From Mucilaginibacter gracilis (GTDB lineage: Bacteria > Bacteroidota > Bacteroidia > Sphingobacteriales > Sphingobacteriaceae): a stretch of DNA of 64,000 nucleotides. The position numbers and the translations under genes are program-made. Below, piece by piece: positions 9,348-16,781 of the stretch. The notes beneath the pieces are model-generated. The model saw nothing but the letters and a program-made list of their open reading frames with translations. It had not been told where the DNA came from and did no database searches. The stretch spans positions 4,898,001 through 4,962,000 of the forward strand of contig NZ_RBKU01000001.1 of the NCBI RefSeq assembly GCF_003633615.1, read 5' to 3'. The first letter of the stretch is position 1, and every line of letters starts with the position of its first letter.

Positions 9348-9538
9348 ACATCATATTCCTCATTAGATTGAGATTTTAATAACCATACAAAGAGAATAAG
9401 TGCCGGAAAGATTTATACAGTTATATCGCATTATTCTGGAATCTCAATTAAAAAGCAATCAAATCTAATTTTAATACATTCTGGTCTATGTTTAGTAAAA
9501 GACATAGTAATTTTTTTTAATTTAATAAAGGGTTGGAA

Positions 9539-11122
9539 TTAACGTTTTTTTAAATGTTTCGCCATTGATGCGTAAAAAATTCTTTTATGATTTCTTACTT
9601 GATCATTTATTTGTGGTTGCACCATTATTGAGCTGGCCCTTTTTGTGTAAGAAAAGTAATTACTACCTGACTTAGCAGGAATCGCTTTAAATATGAAAGA
9701 ATAAAATCCTTGATCGTTTTTTACAAGCATCTTACGTTTCCTATATACTTTCTCTTTATTGAGATTTACGTTATTATATATCTTCCTCAGCTGTCTCGGA
9801 AAAATAGCGGGAGTACTATCTAAACTTTCACTGATTTTGAGCGCCCGCCCAGCTTTTCTACTTACAGAAGAAATCATTCTGCGGTAGTATTTTGCCAAAT
9901 TTGCCGACTTTATTAACGTTCGATAACCGTAAAATTCAAATCCTAAATATGTTAACGGATTTCCAACCTTTATTTTGCCGCCTGAAATAAGAGTAGAGGT
10001 AATTCGGTTAATTCGTGGGCTTATCTGTTCATATTGAAACAGGTACTTCTCTGTCTTATCCTCGCTTATTTCAACTTTGCTTTCCCTAATTTCATTAAGG
10101 ATGAATTTTTCTATGCCGTCTGCTTCATCGGGTTTACAAACAATCATAATATCATCAGAGTACCGCCTGTAAAAGCCATCGGCATTATTGACGATTTTTT
10201 CTAAAATCACCTTATCAAACTCCAAAAGATATAAATTAGCCAACACCGCGCTGATGGGTAATCCCTGGGGAATACCTACGGGCCGGTTATCCTTCATAAA
10301 CGGGTGTTTATAGACTTTTAGTTTTTTGTTCTTTATAGCGTTCTTGAAATCATCAATTGAAGAAAAGAATGCTTCGATTCCCTCATGTTTTCGTATTGAG
10401 GCAAGTTTCTTTTCATCAAAGCCACCACGCCGGCCTGATTTCGATGGATTAATTCGTAATTCATCCTTTAAGATATACCTAAAATTGGTTGTTGCTTTGA
10501 AAACATTAAAGTGTGCCTGATCTAACTTCTCTACTTGTAATAAATCGCACCAAGCTTTTTTTAACTTCTGATGGTTGAGCTCGCTAAAAAAACTTTTTAT
10601 ATCAAACATTAACACTACACAGCCGTCAACTGACCGTTTTTTTATTTCTTCAAATGCTTCGTGGGCAAAATGTATAGTACTTTTCCCAGGAAGTTCATCA
10701 TCTTCTTCGTTATCAGGATCATCAACTTCTATTTTTCTGTACGCGATTACACAGTCCGTCAACCCGGGATATTTTTGTAATTCGACCTCATATAGCTTTA
10801 AAAGCTTTTCTGCGTAACAGCCGTAAATTAACGCATCAATATGGGTGGCATAGTGTAACGGCCTTAATTTAGCTGTCTTTTTATATTCATCACCTTTTTT
10901 ATAAGAATGAGCGCGGCCAGTACCATTTGGGATTTTTTTGAATTTCCTTTCCTTAATAACAGAGTGGATTAGGGGGAAAAAACCATGTTCCGCAACAAAG
11001 GTTTCATCATTAACCTTATGGTATATTTCAGCGTACCTTTTATAAACATCGATTTTCGGTGTGATATGCAGATAGCCCCTGCCTTTTAACCAGGGCGGTC
11101 TTTCACTAAAGGGGGGAATCAT
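9539..11122 (-). CDS. Stand-alone reverse transcriptase, Abi/UG (DRT-like) type
   Basis: A reverse transcriptase of about 527 residues. Counting from a further-upstream GTG at 11194, the polymerase motifs are VVLMFDIKSFF (motif A, Asp198), GIPQGLPISAVLANLYL (motif B, from 307), RRYSDDIMIV (motif C, catalytic YSDD at 345-348) and LTYLGFEF (about 414-421). An N-terminal KGRGYLHIT segment and an RPLHYATHIDALIYG region resemble abortive-infection/UG-group enzymes rather than group II intron or retron RTs. No maturase or HNH domain is present, and a basic C-terminal tail of about 120 residues follows. The start is placed at ATG 11122, where the family-like sequence begins. Such enzymes act in anti-phage defence (DRT systems); which UG group is unresolved. 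Confidence 0.82.
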   Translation of the reverse strand: MIPPFSERPPWLKGRGYLHITPKIDVYKRYAEIYHKVNDETFVAEHGFFPLIHSVIKERKFKKIPNGTGRAHSYKKGDEYKKTAKLRPLHYATHIDALIYGCYAEKLLKLYEVELQKYPGLTDCVIAYRKIEVDDPDNEEDDELPGKSTIHFAHEAFEEIKKRSVDGCVVLMFDIKSFFSELNHQKLKKAWCDLLQVEKLDQAHFNVFKATTNFRYILKDELRINPSKSGRRGGFDEKKLASIRKHEGIEAFFSSIDDFKNAIKNKKLKVYKHPFMKDNRPVGIPQGLPISAVLANLYLLEFDKVILEKIVNNADGFYRRYSDDIMIVCKPDEADGIEKFILNEIRESKVEISEDKTEKYLFQYEQISPRINRITSTLISGGKIKVGNPLTYLGFEFYGYRTLIKSANLAKYYRRMISSVSRKAGRALKISESLDSTPAIFPRQLRKIYNNVNLNKEKVYRKRKMLVKNDQGFYSFIFKAIPAKSGSNYFSYTKRASSIMVQPQINDQVRNHKRIFYASMAKHLKKR

Positions 11123-11350
11123 AATAAAAAGCCTTGCAGCGAGGTGTAACGGATTTTGTTGATAAACATACTTACTTAACGGTAAAGCCAGCACCCAATA
11201 ACTGAGTCACACTATTTTTTCCAAATGTAACACACGGATTAATATATAATTTCACAACAACTATTATGCTATTGATAACTCACATAATTATACGTATATT
11301 CGTAGGTTGCTGTATCAGCACTATAGAACATATTATAGCTCATTCATTGG
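11123..11350. other. Region upstream of the reverse transcriptase; possible ncRNA template locus
   Basis: No gene is supported between the RT start and the palindrome at 11351. Several DRT systems encode a structured RNA next to the RT gene, so this stretch is the natural place to look, but no long stem was found by eye. The whole non-coding gap, including the palindrome, is 457 bases up to the WYL gene. Confidence 0.25.
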
Positions 11351-11376
11351 TTCAGCTACTCGCGCGAGTAGTTGAA
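11351..11376. promoter_or_regulatory. 26-bp near-perfect palindrome between RT and WYL genes
   Basis: The core CTACTCGCGCGAGTAG (11356-11371) is a perfect 16-bp palindrome with no loop. It extends to 26 bp with a single G/T mismatch. Loopless palindromes of this kind are typical of dimeric repressor sites. It sits midway in the divergent interval, 229 bases from the RT start and 204 from the WYL gene start, and its CpG-rich centre stands out against AT-rich surroundings. Confidence 0.6.
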
Positions 11377-11579
11377 GGCATGAAGGCTCTAACTGGTCAA
11401 ATAGAGGCCATACATAACAATCTCTTACCTGTTATCCTCTTCATATAACAGTAAACATTTCAGCATCAGAAATTCTTCAACTGAAATATTTTGCGGCTTA
11501 ACTAAATGTCTATCGTCCTCAAGCTGCAAGGCAATTACAAATATAACAAACTTGTTGCAATAATTTTTTAAGTTTACGA

Positions 11580-12716
11580 ATGGAATCTAAACTTTTTAGC
11601 ATTGGTGATATTGTAACACTGAAGATGCATCCATATAGTGATGGTAGTACAGAAATTATCATTAGCGGCGATCACATCATGCTACCCCCATTAATGGTTG
11701 TTGCCGAGATTTATAAAGCTAAACAAAGCTTTTCCGGCGTGAAATCAGATACTTATAAATATAGATGCACGTGGTTTTCGCCAAAACCATATAAGTTTAT
11801 TTTTGCAGAAATTGATGAAGATGATTTGAAACTCATACTTAAATGTTCTTCAACCATTAACAGAAACTATTTGAAAAGAGGTGATAAAGTCGCTTTTAAA
11901 ACTGCACCGATTGAACTGGGCAAAAAGAAATCATCACTCAACTATGAAGATAATTCAGTAAACGCAGGCGTAGGAAGCACTGTTATTAATTCTTTACTCT
12001 CATTCTTACCGCCCGTTTTACAATTGGTTGATATTGAGCCTCACAAATCAAAACATGCGTTAACAGATAAGAAACTAACTCCGATACGCAACGTATCTGC
12101 TCTTGACGTAAGAATTAATCTTTTTGATCCTACGGATGATAAAATTTCGGGTTATACTCTGCCCTTAGAAGCGTTGGAACTTATTGAAGAAGTAGATGCA
12201 TCAACTATTTTAGCCCTTTCGCAAATTATTAAGCGTTCGGGATTTGTAAATATCAAAACGGAGAAATTAGAAACGTTGGCGAAACCCAGGAATATCGCTT
12301 ATCGCGGTGGCTATTACTTTTTAAGAGCGTATGATTATCTATTAAATAAAGTAGAAGAATTTGATATCGTTCAAGCCACAACGTTTGCTAAGATAAAAAG
12401 CCCTTTTATTGCAGAAGCACCCAAATTTGATATAGTACACAAACCCGAAGCGGCTACTCCAGAATTTATCGCAACAGAAATAGCAGACGCAATTAAAGAT
12501 GCGTTGGCAAGTCTTTCGTACATTAGAATCAAGTACAAAAGTCGTAACGACCAATTATCTCACCGCACTTTAAAAAATTATAATATTATCAACGTAAAGG
12601 AAGGTTCATTTGATGTCAATTATCTGGTAGGTTATTGTTTATTGAGGCATGATAATAGGAGTTTTAGAATTGACCGTATTCAAAGTTTACAAAAATTGGA
12701 CTTATCGTACAAGTAG
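11580..12716 (+). CDS. WYL-domain-like protein without a visible HTH
   Basis: A 378-residue soluble protein. Its last 75 or so residues look like a WYL ligand-binding domain: SYIRIKYKSRNDQLSHRTL, then NYLVGYCLLRHDNRSFRIDRI, the usual 'YL-gy-lr-R-FridRI' ending. The N-terminal 110 residues, beginning FSIGDIVTLKMHPY, look like a small beta-barrel of KOW/SH3 type, and a middle region is helical. No winged HTH is evident, unlike BrxR/CapW-type WYL repressors. It is divergent from the reverse transcriptase across the palindrome. WYL proteins often sense nucleic acid or nucleotides and control or take part in phage defence, so a role with the RT is plausible but inferred. Confidence 0.6.
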   Translation: MESKLFSIGDIVTLKMHPYSDGSTEIIISGDHIMLPPLMVVAEIYKAKQSFSGVKSDTYKYRCTWFSPKPYKFIFAEIDEDDLKLILKCSSTINRNYLKRGDKVAFKTAPIELGKKKSSLNYEDNSVNAGVGSTVINSLLSFLPPVLQLVDIEPHKSKHALTDKKLTPIRNVSALDVRINLFDPTDDKISGYTLPLEALELIEEVDASTILALSQIIKRSGFVNIKTEKLETLAKPRNIAYRGGYYFLRAYDYLLNKVEEFDIVQATTFAKIKSPFIAEAPKFDIVHKPEAATPEFIATEIADAIKDALASLSYIRIKYKSRNDQLSHRTLKNYNIINVKEGSFDVNYLVGYCLLRHDNRSFRIDRIQSLQKLDLSYK

Positions 12717-12819
12717 ACGTAAAATTTTACCTGCCAAAGTATTATAGGACCTAAACAGGAAAATTTTTCAAAAAAAGCCCTGCGCTTTAAACACAAGGCT
12801 ATGGATTAGTTGAAAACAA

Positions 12820-13200
12820 CTAAGCGGTAAACAATAAAATTACGGCCAGTTTAAATTTGCTGTTTTCACTTTTTCCCTCCGCATATTTGATAATACGATC
12901 ATTTACGAATAGTACAGTATAGTCAAAGGAATGAAATAGTTGTTCAGAAAATACCTTGCTACTTCTTACCATATTGGAACGGTGCTTGTTGATTATCGCC
13001 TCGGCCTGTTCAGCGAGTTGCAACCACATATCAAAACTCATTAATCCAAAGTCCCACGTTTTTGCGTAAGTCTCTCTATTGGATTTAAAATGGGCACAAA
13101 CGTCCTGTATGTTATCTAATAGGGCGGGTATTTCATCGGGAAAAAGCTCATGCAAAAGCTTTCCCTTATCTGTATTGGTTAATTGATTTAGTGCTTTCAT
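12820..13200 (-). CDS. Hypothetical ICE protein
   Basis: A 126-residue, mostly helical, acidic-to-neutral protein with no motif I recognise. It is the distal gene of a minus-strand set with the J-domain gene (38 bases between them) and other small ICE genes. Its place at the left end of the transfer-linked block is what suggests it belongs to the element. Function unknown. Confidence 0.6.
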   Translation of the reverse strand: MKALNQLTNTDKGKLLHELFPDEIPALLDNIQDVCAHFKSNRETYAKTWDFGLMSFDMWLQLAEQAEAIINKHRSNMVRSSKVFSEQLFHSFDYTVLFVNDRIIKYAEGKSENSKFKLAVILLFTA

Positions 13201-13238
13201 AAAAAAGCGCCCTTTATGCGGTTGCGCCTCCCTTTTAA

Positions 13239-13721
13239 TTACTTAATAAAATTGTTGTGCTTCGGCTTCCGCTCATTCAAAACCTCGCTGCCATACTTAT
13301 CCCGAATTTCATTTAACGACTTTTTACCGCCCTTGCTAACCTTGTATTCGGCGGTACGGAAATACCACGCCAATTTTTTAGATGCAAAAAGGAAACCCGC
13401 ATCCTTTAGGGTAGCTCTTACTGGGTAGGTATTGCCAGTACACCAAAGCCAGTATCCTACTAACTCAATGGTGATATCGTCTAAATGGATAATTTTCTCA
13501 ATGGCATTGCGGTAGCCTTCGGACGACAGGATTTCGTTCTCAGTTTCCTCATCGGATAGATTAGCGCCCTTAATGGCTTTAGCAGATGCAAAGGCATATT
13601 CTTTGTTGATTTCCTGCATGGTAACCGTATCACCGCCTAAATCTGGGTGATATTGTTTAGCCAGCTTTTTATAAAGGGCTTTCACTTCCTCCAATGTTCC
13701 GCAGTTATTAAACCACTTCAT
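13239..13721 (-). CDS. J-domain (DnaJ-like) protein of the ICE
   Basis: A 160-residue protein opening with a truncated J domain: LEEVKALYKKLAKQYHPDLGGD contains the HPD signature at residues 25-27, which stimulates DnaK-type chaperone ATPases. The rest (about 85-160) contains GYWLWCTGNTYPVR and LAWYFRTAEYKV, a small domain seen in mobile-element J proteins. It lacks the Gly/Phe and zinc domains of true DnaJ. It overlaps the upstream small gene by 14 bases. The likely role is recruiting host DnaK for an element function such as replication or transfer. Confidence 0.78.
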   Translation of the reverse strand: MKWFNNCGTLEEVKALYKKLAKQYHPDLGGDTVTMQEINKEYAFASAKAIKGANLSDEETENEILSSEGYRNAIEKIIHLDDITIELVGYWLWCTGNTYPVRATLKDAGFLFASKKLAWYFRTAEYKVSKGGKKSLNEIRDKYGSEVLNERKPKHNNFIK

Positions 13722-13845
13722 CGCTGTAATTATTTAAGAAGTCGTTAAACTCGTACTGGAAAACGGCGGGGCTGTCTGTTGCTAACTGTTGTGCATAACC
13801 ATCCCAAAATATTTGGTTGGTTAACTCGATAAAAATTTCTAACAT
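13708..13845 (-). CDS. Small conserved-looking ICE protein (45 aa)
   Basis: Starting at ATG 13845 (a longer frame reaches 13914), the product is MLEIFIELTNQIFWDGYAQQ and on to a FNDFLNNY ending. It overlaps the J-domain gene by 14 bases, which suggests translational coupling. It has no catalytic motif. Similar short acidic/helical proteins occur in this place in related elements, as I recall, but the function is unknown. Confidence 0.5.
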   Translation of the reverse strand: MLEIFIELTNQIFWDGYAQQLATDSPAVFQYEFNDFLNNYSDEVV

Positions 13846-13926
13846 TGTCTTGGCTATTAAGATGATACCATCTAAGCAAGATGCCCTATGTATTACTGAT
13901 ACATAGGGCATCACCCATTAATTAAC

Positions 13927-14535
13927 TTATGCAGGAATTACAATTTCTGCTTCTATCTCTGCCAGTTTCTCCACGCAAAGGGTATTAACGTATTGGGTTA
14001 CATGCTCGATGATATAGGCGTTCTTGGTTACAAACTCGTTGCCGTTATCATCGTGTAACACCAGTTCGCAACGGTAGAATTTGTTACTGCCGGTTACATC
14101 GCCGTCCTCGTTTGACGCAATGGTAAAGCTGTCAAGGTTATCTATAGTCGCCCTTAGCTTATCCCGCTGTGTGATCTTCTTGCTTAACTCGCCTACCAGT
14201 TTTACCGTTGTATCAAGGTTAAAGGCAGGCTTTAAATTCAACTGCTCTTTGATCTCTTTTTTGCTCGGTTCTGCCTGTTGCTTTTCTTCCCCTGCGGGTT
14301 TCACTTCGTCGGCTTTGGGGGCTGCTGTAGTGTCTGCGGGTTGGTTATCCACTGCAAGGCCGCTATCGGTCTTGACTTCGGGGGCGCTGGTTTCCTCAAC
14401 CTGCGTAGCATCGGCAGGGGTTTGATTGTTAAGGGCTTCATTTTTGACTTCTTTTCCTGTTAAACTTGGACGGTTAGTGGTTTTTACTTCGTTGTTGTTT
14501 TTAGCTTTATCGCTTCCGATTACTGTAGTTTTCAT
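13927..14535 (-). CDS. ICE protein with disordered acidic N-terminus
   Basis: A product of about 202 residues from ATG 14535 (an upstream ATG at 14565 is in frame). Residues 1-95 are low-complexity, rich in Ala, Pro, Glu, Lys and Thr, and probably disordered. Residues 100-200 form a compact domain with LVGELSKKITQRDKLRATID, SNKFYRCELVLHDDNGNEF and a helical end. No enzyme motif is visible. It is the first gene of the minus-strand set 12.8-14.5 kb. A nucleic-acid-handling or structural role is possible but not shown. Confidence 0.6.
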   Translation of the reverse strand: MKTTVIGSDKAKNNNEVKTTNRPSLTGKEVKNEALNNQTPADATQVEETSAPEVKTDSGLAVDNQPADTTAAPKADEVKPAGEEKQQAEPSKKEIKEQLNLKPAFNLDTTVKLVGELSKKITQRDKLRATIDNLDSFTIASNEDGDVTGSNKFYRCELVLHDDNGNEFVTKNAYIIEHVTQYVNTLCVEKLAEIEAEIVIPA

Positions 14536-14565
14536 GACTTCGATTTTTAAATTGTTTTTTTTCAT

Positions 14566-15083
14566 TTTTTAATTGCGGTGTGATAGGGTCGGCGGTTTGC
14601 TTCCTGTCTGCGGTGGTGGGCCTCTGCCGTTTGCTGTGTTCATGGTGCTTTTATTGTTTTTTTTAAAGTGCCGCTCGCAATGCGCTCGCTCGCGTTTTCT
14701 TAAGCACCTCACCTGTAAAAGGCCGCCATAACAGCAAGGCTTTTGAAAAAAAAATACGCTCTCCAACACCCGCCGCGATAGCGGCAGCCGATGAAAAAAT
14801 GAGAGGAAGATTTTTTTTGCAAAACCCGCAGGGCTTGGGCTTGATGATATGGCGGGCTTATCAGAAATTTGCTGTAAGAAAATGACGAGAAAGGGGCTTA
14901 AAAACGGATTTAATCAAGCGGAGCCGTAAAAAGAAAAGTACGGGCAAGGAACGCAGCCGGTGCTGAAAGCCGGCGAAGCGGCTGAATGCAGGAACGGAAT
15001 GAAGCGGCTGGAGCCGCTGATTTAATAAAATGCAATCAATTCATTCATAATTCACTAACTTTATTAACTAAACCCAATAAACC
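14566..15083. other. Divergent intergenic region, GC-skewed, with inverted repeats
   Basis: No gene is supported; a 66-codon minus-strand frame here has an implausible Pro/Arg/Cys-rich composition. Around 14930-15020 are repeated CGGCTG/GAAGCGGCTG motifs and a perfect 7-bp inverted repeat with a 2-base spacer (AGCGGCT at 15003-15009, AGCCGCT at 15012-15018). The region separates two divergent ICE gene sets and could hold promoters or a replication/processing site. Confidence 0.4.
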
Positions 15084-15425
15084 ATGAATATTGATATCAT
15101 CACGCTTGAAATAGCAGACAACATTACACATTTTGCTTATTATGATATGCTTGTATCTGACGCCATCAGCAAAAGTGCCGGAAGCTATGACGAACAAAAT
15201 AAAATCAGAGAAAAAAGTAAAAAGCACATGAGTGAATTTTTTGCCGATGCCAATTTTTATAACACTAAAAAGCAGCTGAAAAATCTCCCCGAGATGAAAG
15301 ACATTATCCAGGCAAAAATTGCTGGCATGAAAGAAGATGACGTGGAAGATTTTGTGGAAAATCTAAAAAAGGATTCCAAAAAAATAAAGAAACTGTATAA
15401 ATCACTATTGGAAAGTAAAAAATAG
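15084..15425 (+). CDS. Hypothetical small charged protein
   Basis: A 113-residue, strongly charged, helical protein; the C-terminal third is very Lys-rich (KKDSKKIKKLYKSLLESKK). ATG 15084 is preceded by an AT-rich leader. It is the only plus-strand gene in the ICE housekeeping block. No family was recognised. The basic tail suggests nucleic acid or membrane contact, which is inference only. Confidence 0.55.
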   Translation: MNIDIITLEIADNITHFAYYDMLVSDAISKSAGSYDEQNKIREKSKKHMSEFFADANFYNTKKQLKNLPEMKDIIQAKIAGMKEDDVEDFVENLKKDSKKIKKLYKSLLESKK

Positions 15426-15474
15426 TATTGATTACTACAGCGCTTGTTAACCGTTGATATTAAAGCAAAACAAA

Positions 15475-15497
15475 GGCCGCCCGGTTAAGGGGCGGCC
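15475..15497 (-). terminator. Terminator after the histone-H1-like gene
   Basis: GGCCGCCC (15475-15482) pairs with GGGCGGCC (15490-15497) around a 7-base loop. On the minus strand it is followed by TTTGTTTTGC. It lies 24 bases beyond the histone-like stop codon and may also slow plus-strand transcripts from the small gene at 15084. Confidence 0.65.
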
Positions 15498-15520
15498 TGA
15501 TTACCATGAAAGGCAAGGGT

Positions 15521-15700
15521 TTATTTGGCTTTATTTTTTATCTCGGTCACATCCTTGCGGATGTCCGTAGCCAAACCTTTGATCTGCTGTAAACCATTGC
15601 GAAGGCGCGTACCGGCCGCCTTATTACCTTTTTCATAGAATTTAACGGCATCATTTTCAATGGTGCTTACCAAATCTTTCAATTCTTGGAACTTTTTCAT
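15521..15700 (-). CDS. Histone H1-like DNA-binding protein (59 aa)
   Basis: A 59-residue basic protein starting MKKFQELKDLVSTIENDA and continuing with KFYEKGNKAAGTRLRNGLQQ and DIRKDVTEIKNKAK. This matches the short Hc1/histone-H1-like proteins common in Bacteroidota, which bind and compact DNA. ATG 15700 is preceded by an AT-rich leader, and a hairpin terminator follows the stop. On an ICE such a protein could act as a nucleoid-type silencer of the element or of its cargo; that is inference. Confidence 0.75.
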   Translation of the reverse strand: MKKFQELKDLVSTIENDAVKFYEKGNKAAGTRLRNGLQQIKGLATDIRKDVTEIKNKAK

Positions 15701-15759
15701 GCTTTTAATTTTAATGGTTATTAAATGATTAATTATATATGATAGTAATTCGGGCTTGA

Positions 15760-16752
15760 TTAGCGGATGCTGAGGCTGTGCTCTTCTTTTTCCTCTTTGG
15801 CTTTGCCCTGGCCTCTGCTTTGTGATTGTACTACTTCCGGTTTTTTGAACTGTTCCCGTTTTTCACGGGTGCCTTTTTCAGAATAGAAGTCAAGCGTTTT
15901 AAATTGCGGGGAAGCTTCGGTTTTTACAGTAATTTCTTTACCGTCCCTGCCAACGGCGGTTACGGCCACCCGGTCGCCATTTTTCATGGCAGCGGTGATT
16001 GCCTCCTTTTTAGCAGGGTCGGAAAGTTCTTTAATATTAAACCCTTTCAGCGTTTTTTCCAGGTCGAAGCCAAAAGCCGGATCGTTCATCTGCTTAAGTT
16101 TAAAGTTGCCGTAATCGTCCTTTTTCTGCCCGAAATCGAGCTTCACCCAGGCTTTATAGGGTTCGCCGTTCCTCGGATTCAAAAGATCGTCGCGGTGAAC
16201 CGTACGGCCCTGAACCATGTTAGCGGCCTGGCTGGCGGAATACCCGGCACCTTCTTTTACATAAAAGGTCTGTTTGATGGCCGGGCTGTAATACGCGCCG
16301 CGAAAATCATCATGAACATAATTGTCCTTGCCGTTTTGCCTGCTGGCCAATACTTGTTTGCTTTCCGGGCTTTCTCCTAAAGCCAGTTCACTATTCCCTT
16401 TCTGCTTTTTAAAGAAGTCGATGGCTTCGTTAGGGCTTTCAAATGTTTTGACAAGCGGTTTTTCCTTATTATCCTTGTTCTCGGTCAATACCATATAAGA
16501 CTGGTTATCCACCGATGGCGGCACCTTGCCCGCCGTGGCTTCGTACTTGTTAAAACTAAAAGTGTCCGAAACGCTTGATTTGTGGAAATGCAGGGTAAGG
16601 TCAACCTGGCCTCTGTCGCCCGGCAACTGATCTTTAACCGTGAAGTGGGGCGGCAAATTCCGCATGTTCTTTTCCAGTTCCTCTGCCACTTTGGGGTTGA
16701 AGCCCAACGCGGCGACCTCTTTTTTGAGGTCTTGCAAATTGTTTAAATTCAT
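15760..16752 (-). CDS. DUF3945-type conjugative-element protein
   Basis: A 330-residue soluble protein. Its central region has the features I associate with DUF3945 proteins of Bacteroidetes elements: ANMVQGRTVHRDDLLNP, EPYKAWVKLDFGQ, GNFKLKQMNDPAFGFDLE and FNIKELSDPAKKEAI. The N-terminus (LKKEVAALGF) and a FESPNEAIDFFKKQKG segment form a second small domain. The C-terminus is basic and disordered. Larger relatives are fused to topoisomerase or Rep-like parts; here only the accessory region remains. It follows traM after 29 bases and probably ends the transfer operon. The molecular role is unknown. Confidence 0.65.
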   Translation of the reverse strand: MNLNNLQDLKKEVAALGFNPKVAEELEKNMRNLPPHFTVKDQLPGDRGQVDLTLHFHKSSVSDTFSFNKYEATAGKVPPSVDNQSYMVLTENKDNKEKPLVKTFESPNEAIDFFKKQKGNSELALGESPESKQVLASRQNGKDNYVHDDFRGAYYSPAIKQTFYVKEGAGYSASQAANMVQGRTVHRDDLLNPRNGEPYKAWVKLDFGQKKDDYGNFKLKQMNDPAFGFDLEKTLKGFNIKELSDPAKKEAITAAMKNGDRVAVTAVGRDGKEITVKTEASPQFKTLDFYSEKGTREKREQFKKPEVVQSQSRGQGKAKEEKEEHSLSIR

Positions 16753-16781
16753 AATTTTCAGTTTAATGATTCAATGATTGC

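Noticed and set aside
11266..11448. 60-codon plus-strand frame between the RT and WYL genes
   Set aside because: It runs across the 26-bp palindrome, has no ribosome-binding context and reads as random Ile/Leu-rich sequence.
12742..12800. Short likeness to the right ICE junction (TTCAAAAAAAGCCCTG) as a second attachment site
   Set aside because: The match is A-run plus a few bases and it is not followed by further identity; it is not better than chance in AT-rich DNA.
14569..14769. 66-codon minus-strand frame in the GC-skewed intergenic region
   Set aside because: The translation is Pro/Arg/Cys-rich with no helix or strand pattern; composition follows the repeats, not coding.
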